19,613 nucleotides of DNA from an uncultured Bacillota bacterium (lineage in GTDB: Bacteria > Bacillota > Clostridia > UBA1381): NCBI GenBank assembly GCA_949297205.1, contig CASFSH010000223.1, positions 1 through 19,613 on the forward strand, in the 5' to 3' direction. The position numbers were made by a program, and so were the translations under genes. Position 1 is the first letter of the stretch; every line of letters begins with the position of its first letter. The notes beneath the pieces were generated by a model. That model was not told where the DNA came from, did not search any database, and worked only from the letters and a program-made list of their open reading frames with translations. Below, piece by piece: positions 15,243 through 19,613 of this stretch.

Positions 15243-15829
15243 ATGATAAAAAATATGTTTTTATTTGCTTTTGTACCAAAAAAATAACTAAATCATTCAT
15301 TACCGAAAAAATAAGCATCAGATATTCCCTTTTGATATTGTTTATTGCAGAGTTTATACGATATACCTATGAGGTATTAACACGTTTGATAATGATTAAT
15401 AATATAAACATTACGGCAATGAGCGGCATAACAGGAACAAAAGTTGGTCTCTCACTTCTTATTACCGGTATATTATGTGTAGTAGAAATATATTTATATC
15501 CACTATTTTGTGCTTTTATATTGTGTAAATTCGATAAACACATCTTAAAAGAAATGTTGAATTATAAGATATGGATTAAACTTGTAATCTTAAATTTTAT
15601 AATCGGAACCGTAATTAAAATAATATGCACATTTGCAGGTATTACAGGTATTGAGATAACACCGACAGCAAATATTATTATATCTATGGTAGAAAAATTA
15701 TACTTTTTATCATTATTAGCATATTACTTAAAAAATATTTACGAATGGGCCAATAAAAATATTATAAAAATTCTTATATTCATCCTGATTGTAACAATTA
15801 GCTTTGAAATACTGTCACATATTTTTTAA
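15243..15829 (+). CDS. Yip1-like five-helix membrane protein, reading frame interrupted at A7
   Basis: AAGGAG (15228-15233) sits 9 nt before the ATG at 15243, but that frame ends after 14 codons at TAA 15285-15287. The rest of the protein is in the -1 frame, open to 15829. The junction is a run of seven A residues (15278-15284) read as ccA-AAA-AAA, an A AAA AAA heptamer in the phase used for -1 frameshifting. A shift there, or one extra A, yields 195 residues beginning M-I-K-N-M-F-L-F-A-F-V-P-K-K then I-T-K-S-F. The product has about five membrane helices, and the F-V-P-K-K start followed by an E-K-I-S-I-R-Y helix resembles Yip1-type proteins of Clostridia. The in-frame TTG at 15332 has no ribosome site. 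It could be programmed shifting, a sequencing error or a decaying gene. Confidence 0.62.
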
Positions 15830-15864
15830 CAGCTACAAGTTTTATATATAAAAAAGTACGTTTA

Positions 15865-15883
15865 CTGTAATTATTTATTACAG
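15865..15883. promoter_or_regulatory. Inverted repeat upstream of the second AraC-type gene
   Basis: CTGTAAT (15865-15871) and ATTACAG (15877-15883) are perfect complements around 5 nt. It lies about 60 bp before the AraC-type start and 36 bp after the membrane gene stop. It may be a binding site or a weak hairpin. The function is unproven. Confidence 0.3.
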
Positions 15884-15943
15884 CGATAACATTTAGAATT
15901 ATTTGAACAGGAGAAAATACTACACTGTATTATAATTAACATT

Positions 15944-16813
15944 ATGATTGCAAAATATGAATCAAAAAAATATGAAAACAACCTCAAAGTCTGGATAAAA
16001 AAATACGAAAACCTTGAAAACGCACTTCACTGGCACAATGAAACAGAAATTATATATATTAATTCGGGCTCTGCCGTTATTAATATTAATAATCGTCAGT
16101 ACATTGCCGAAACAGGGACAGTATTTCTGTGTCCCGCAGGGGAAATACACTGCATAAACAGCAAAGACAACTGTGTTTGCACAATTATTATGTTTGATGA
16201 ATCGGAATTACTTCCCATTTCTGATGAATTTTCTATTTCTTCTCCCGCGCTTTGCGGAAAATACGATATAAATATGTATTATAATTTATTAAAAAAAGAA
16301 TTGGACAACAAAAAAATATTATATACCTACAAAATCAAATCCATATTGACCGATCTGCTTACCGATATTTACCGAACAGAGGAAATTATAAAAAAAATCC
16401 CCGCAAAAAACAAAAGTATTACCACACGATATCAAAGACTTCTCACAGAAATAGACAAGAATTTTGCGGAAATAACTTTTGACTATGCGGCGTCCTTTAT
16501 GGGATTCACCCGACCGTACTTTTCAAAAATTTTTTATAAATTATCGGGAATGACTTTTACAAGATATGTAAATATTGTAAAGATAGAAAATGCAGTAAAA
16601 ATACTTAAAACAAGTGATTATACCGTAACTCATACGGCATTATTATGCGGCTTCAATTCAATTCGCAATTTTAACAGGGTATTTAAATCCATAACAGGTA
16701 TTACCCCAAGTCAGATAACTCCGGACTTTGAGCTTAATATTACTCCGCTAAAAGCAATAAACGAAAGCTTTGATCCTACTTTTCCCTCCTCAATACTTAT
16801 ATCCGATGAATAA
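15944..16813 (+). CDS. AraC-family transcriptional regulator
   Basis: 289 residues. The N-terminal cupin-like domain spans ~25-90, with H-W-H-N-E-T-E-I-I-Y-I-N-S-G at 29-42 and the P-A-G-E-I-H-C turn at 64-70, the usual metal- or sugar-site region. Two helix-turn-helix units follow at ~178-198 (F-D-Y-A-A-S-F-M-G-F-T-R-P-Y-F-S) and ~226-250 (Y-T-V-T-H-T-A-L-L-C-G-F-N-S). A tail of ~30 residues extends past the usual end. The start is uncertain in mechanism. The nearest AGGAG (15909-15913) is 30 nt upstream and no closer site exists, while TATAAT lies at 15931-15936, so initiation may be leaderless or from a non-standard codon. It converges on the GH38 gene across a shared terminator, which suggests but does not prove that it regulates it. 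Confidence 0.91.
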   Translation: MIAKYESKKYENNLKVWIKKYENLENALHWHNETEIIYINSGSAVININNRQYIAETGTVFLCPAGEIHCINSKDNCVCTIIMFDESELLPISDEFSISSPALCGKYDINMYYNLLKKELDNKKILYTYKIKSILTDLLTDIYRTEEIIKKIPAKNKSITTRYQRLLTEIDKNFAEITFDYAASFMGFTRPYFSKIFYKLSGMTFTRYVNIVKIENAVKILKTSDYTVTHTALLCGFNSIRNFNRVFKSITGITPSQITPDFELNITPLKAINESFDPTFPSSILISDE

Positions 16814-16830
16814 ATAATACCTATGCATAC

Positions 16831-16862
16831 AAAAAGAACGGCTTATTATCACCGTTCTTTTT
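16831..16862. terminator. Bidirectional intrinsic terminator between the AraC-type and mannosidase genes
   Basis: AAAAAGAACGG (16831-16841) pairs perfectly with CCGTTCTTTTT (16852-16862) around a 10-nt loop. The A and T runs at the stem base make it work in both directions. It fills the 52-bp gap between the two convergent stops. Confidence 0.9.
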
Positions 16863-16865
16863 ATA

Positions 16866-19226
16866 TCATTCTTCCAGCATATTTGTATCCGAAAAAATAT
16901 TATCCTCTGTTTTTAAGGTTTTTATTTCATGTGAATTCAAAACTGTTTGTCCTTTTGTTTCAAACAAACGAAGATTTGTTTTTGATTTTTCTTCCTTCGT
17001 ATTATATAGACGAATTACGTATTGATCATTATCTTCCGCTTTTTTTAGGGTTGTGAGAATTACATCAGGATCGGATTCAAAAAAGCTGTCTGAAGATTCA
17101 AATACTCCGTCATGGTTTGCCTCACACAATATTAAAGGCGGATTATTGAGAAGAATACCCTGCATATCTGGATTTTCCTCAAAGGAAATTCTTATAGTTC
17201 CCTCGCTTGCTCCCTGTCCCATATAATCATATTCTTTTGTTTCATCAAGAGGCTCAGTTCTTAAATCTCCGAATATTCCGTTTCTAAGCACTGTAAATCC
17301 GATTGCCTCACCGTCAAAATTATATGCAAAAATACTGTCAGATAAAGCATTTATTTCTTGTTCAGCGTCATATATTTTTATCCATTCACCCATCGGCTTT
17401 TCATATTCGCTTTTTTCTCTTTTGATAGATCCGTACGGTGTACTTACAACGCAGTCCATTTTTTTCTGATTTGTCAGATTAAACTTTAATGCACATTTCT
17501 TTTCATTCCACAAAACCCTGTATTTACAGTCAATATGATTTTCATAAAGACTTATATATTGTGTTACGATTGAATTGTTATACTCCCACTCAAGCATAAG
17601 AGTTGTCCTTATAATTCCGCTTTCCGTTATCTTCATTCGTTTTAATTTCAAGTAATGTTTTTCCGGCTCATACACCGTTTTATTGAATCCCCATGTATCA
17701 CACTCGTCAAATAATACATAAGGAAAAAACATTTCATTTACTATCGTTTTACATTTTGTTTTGTCATATACAGACAATACTCCATCATTTGTATAATTAA
17801 TTTTAAACTTTTCATTTTCTATATTTTTGGTATCTTTAAGGCTCATTCCTTCGCCCTTTTGTTTTACTATAAAAGTTTTGTAACCCATAGGAGGAATTTT
17901 TGCTTTAAATACAAAACGTGATCTGAACTTCGGAATTACAGACAACTCGTTTATTATCTGACATTCAATTTCATTTCCGTCCTCATCTTCCAAAACAATA
18001 CCTCCGTTGTACCACTCAAATTCCCACGCCCATTGAACTTCTGCTTCAATTTCTGTGTCTGCTTCAAATCCGTTTAAATTCCATACAACTAAATTCCATG
18101 CATTATCCGGATTTTTACCCGGCATTTTTATTTTATTTGTAATACTTTGCAGTCCAAAATAAACAATTTCATTTGTTGTCTGCAATGCACGTCCGTGGAG
18201 ATTCCTTGCGTCATAATACGCATCTTTTATACAGCAGCCGCCTAAAATATCATGAAATTGATTGAACATAATATCTTCCCAGCATTTTTTTATTGTTTCT
18301 TTCGGATACTCTTTTCCAATAAGTTTTTCTGCAATTACCGAAACCTTTTCTGCATTCATAACACTGTATTCGGATTTTCTGTTATTCTTTTTAATAGGTG
18401 TAAAATTCGAATATGGGCCTATAAATTTAACCTGAAGCTCATCTGTTACTTTTGGAAGCTCCGACATATCGGCATTTTTAAAAAACTCATCTACACGCCC
18501 GAATTTTATATCACACTCATCTGAAACTTCATTTTGTTTTTTTATTATTTTTTCGATCATACTTTTTGTAGGTGCACCTCCATGATCGGTTACTCCGTAT
18601 ACAACAAGCAAATCATGAGGTGTATTTTCCATATTTTCAATTAATGGATCCAGAGTATCGGCAGTAATATCCGCTGTAAATATTTCTCCTCCGTCACCGC
18701 CTATTCTATAAGTTTTAACTGATGTATTATTTTTGCCTATCCATGTAAAAAGAGGAGTTTTTAACGATTTATGTTCTTCATTCGGACGCCAGAAAACATA
18801 ATTTTCTATTCCGCATCCCGATAAAATCTGCACAAGTGACGCAGGATGGCCAAAACTGTCTATATTAAACACCGTTTTACTTTTCTTGTTAAAGTTTTCT
18901 ATAAAATACTTTTGCGCATAAAGTCCCTGTCTTACATAACTTTCTCCCAATGCACTGTTACAATCCGCCTGAAGCCACCATCCTTCACAAAGCTCCCATC
19001 TGCCCTCTTCAATTCGCTGCTTTATTTCGTTAAACAAATCCATATCTGTCATTTTTATCCATTCAAAAACAGCCGGTGCAGAAAATGAATATGTAAAATT
19101 ATCATATTCCTTCATTCTTTCAAGAGCAGATCGAAATGTTGCTGTTATTGATGACATTGCTTCATTCCATCTCCATAGCCAAACCGGATCAAAATGTGTA
19201 TTTCCTATCATATACAAACTTTTCAT
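16866..19226 (-). CDS. Alpha-mannosidase, glycoside hydrolase family 38
   Basis: 786 residues, no signal peptide, so a cytoplasmic enzyme that would trim alpha-mannosyl residues from imported oligosaccharides. The GH38 zinc and catalytic framework is visible: H11 and D13 in T-H-F-D-P-V-W-L-W-R-W (10-20), the nucleophile-type D123 in F-N-I-D-S-F-G-H-P (120-128), Y-G-V-T-D-H-G-G-A-P-T (210-220), and the last zinc ligand H325 in F-N-Q-F-H-D-I-L-G-G (321-330). Beta-rich C-terminal domains fill the remainder. Length is at the short end for the family, but both ends look intact. AAGGA lies about 9 nt before the ATG and a consensus promoter precedes it. Linkage specificity cannot be read from sequence. 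The neighbouring AraC-type gene is a plausible regulator. Confidence 0.94.
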   Translation of the reverse strand: MKSLYMIGNTHFDPVWLWRWNEAMSSITATFRSALERMKEYDNFTYSFSAPAVFEWIKMTDMDLFNEIKQRIEEGRWELCEGWWLQADCNSALGESYVRQGLYAQKYFIENFNKKSKTVFNIDSFGHPASLVQILSGCGIENYVFWRPNEEHKSLKTPLFTWIGKNNTSVKTYRIGGDGGEIFTADITADTLDPLIENMENTPHDLLVVYGVTDHGGAPTKSMIEKIIKKQNEVSDECDIKFGRVDEFFKNADMSELPKVTDELQVKFIGPYSNFTPIKKNNRKSEYSVMNAEKVSVIAEKLIGKEYPKETIKKCWEDIMFNQFHDILGGCCIKDAYYDARNLHGRALQTTNEIVYFGLQSITNKIKMPGKNPDNAWNLVVWNLNGFEADTEIEAEVQWAWEFEWYNGGIVLEDEDGNEIECQIINELSVIPKFRSRFVFKAKIPPMGYKTFIVKQKGEGMSLKDTKNIENEKFKINYTNDGVLSVYDKTKCKTIVNEMFFPYVLFDECDTWGFNKTVYEPEKHYLKLKRMKITESGIIRTTLMLEWEYNNSIVTQYISLYENHIDCKYRVLWNEKKCALKFNLTNQKKMDCVVSTPYGSIKREKSEYEKPMGEWIKIYDAEQEINALSDSIFAYNFDGEAIGFTVLRNGIFGDLRTEPLDETKEYDYMGQGASEGTIRISFEENPDMQGILLNNPPLILCEANHDGVFESSDSFFESDPDVILTTLKKAEDNDQYVIRLYNTKEEKSKTNLRLFETKGQTVLNSHEIKTLKTEDNIFSDTNMLEE

Positions 19227-19265
19227 ACTTATTTTCCTTTCTGTCTCAATAATATTAATATGTGT

Positions 19266-19294
19266 ATTATATCATCAGCAATTTATCGTGTCAA
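19266..19294 (-). promoter_or_regulatory. Consensus SigA promoter for the alpha-mannosidase gene
   Basis: On the - strand: perfect TTGACA (19294-19289), 17 nt, perfect TATAAT (19271-19266), with TGA before it as an extended -10. The expected start near 19259 leaves a leader of about 33 nt. A promoter this close to consensus would need repression rather than activation for tight control. Confidence 0.86.
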
Positions 19295-19613
19295 CTATAC
19301 AGTCTTTGATTTAAATAATAAATAAAAATATGTAGAAATGTCAATGATGGGTTACATTAAAAACATAAAATACTACTTAAATTTGATATAATTTATCTTT
19401 AAATTTTGGGTTAGATACTCTATATCAGCCACAAAGACGCAGGCTTTGTCCATACTTAACTATAAAAAGAAAAAATGCTATAATTTCATTTCTGATAGCA
19501 ATAATTCTTTTTGTTATGTTTATCGCTATCGGTATTCTAAATATGCATTATTTCTTTTACTGCCAAGTATGACGGGGATTACATCAAGCTTAAATATTTT
19601 GCAATATTTCATT
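19295..19613. other. Right-edge stretch with no defensible gene
   Basis: An extended -10 motif (TGATATAAT, 19384-19392) on the + strand lacks a -35 box. From about 19465 one + frame encodes a basic then strongly hydrophobic stretch (K-R-K-N-A-I-I-S-F-L-I-A-I-I-L-F) without a start codon, ending at a TGA near 19567. A second + frame then reads K-Y-D-G-D-Y-I-K-L-K-Y to the edge. This could be the broken or mis-sequenced start of a membrane-anchored gene continuing to the right. GATAGCAATAA and TTATCGCTATC form an imperfect inverted repeat inside it. The opposite strand holds an ORF of at most 28 codons ending at 19526. Confidence 0.3.

Noticed and set aside
15332..15829. Intact gene starting at the TTG at 15332
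   Set aside because: No ribosome site precedes it. The upstream ATG with AAGGAG plus the coding-like -1 frame before 15332 show that the protein begins earlier.
1..19613. CRISPR array, tRNA or rRNA genes, phage or conjugation genes
   Set aside because: No regularly spaced repeats, cloverleaf-like sequences, rRNA segments or mobile-element proteins were seen on either strand.

Overview
The window looks like a chromosomal stretch from a low-GC Gram-positive anaerobe of the class Clostridia, probably a gut species. The evidence is A+T-rich DNA, strong AGGAGG-type ribosome sites, textbook SigA promoters, a clostridial-type GluRS with an N-terminal extension, and genes typical of Firmicutes. No tRNA, rRNA, CRISPR array, transposase or phage gene is visible.

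Left part (1-5600). The tail of a cytidylate kinase-like gene enters from the left edge. It is followed by uppP (undecaprenyl-diphosphatase, + strand), which ends in a strong shared terminator. An orphan membrane-tethered PstS-like binding protein lies on the - strand. Its promoter and ribosome site are separated by a terminator-like hairpin. Next is a divergent pair: an AraC-type regulator (-) and a large cytoplasmic protein (+) that looks like a six-hairpin glycosidase. Their two SigA-type promoters overlap, and each -35 box sits inside the other's spacer. Two nearly identical palindromic hairpins bracket this pair.

Middle part (5690-13652). Six - strand genes lie head to tail with gaps of at most about 50 bp, downstream of one strong promoter. 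In transcription order they are gltX, glnS, a PLP aminotransferase, trpS, tagO/wecA-like and wecB/mnaA. The unit joins three tRNA-charging or amino-acid genes to two genes for undecaprenyl-linked wall polymer precursors. With uppP, the window holds three enzymes of lipid-carrier or linkage-unit metabolism. No T-box leader is visible.

Right part (13653-19613). A roughly 500-bp non-coding stretch with several inverted repeats is followed by four very A+T-rich small + strand genes: two small membrane proteins, one small soluble protein of a family seen elsewhere, and a five-helix Yip1-like membrane protein. The Yip1-like reading frame is interrupted at an in-phase A AAA AAA heptamer directly followed by a stop, so it is either a programmed frameshift, a homopolymer error or a broken gene. 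Then come a second AraC-type regulator (+) and, convergent with it across a shared terminator, a cytoplasmic GH38 alpha-mannosidase with its own consensus promoter. The last 390 bp hold no gene I can defend.

The glycosidases and AraC regulators suggest import and intracellular breakdown of mannose-containing or plant/host glycans. That is inference from families and neighbourhood.
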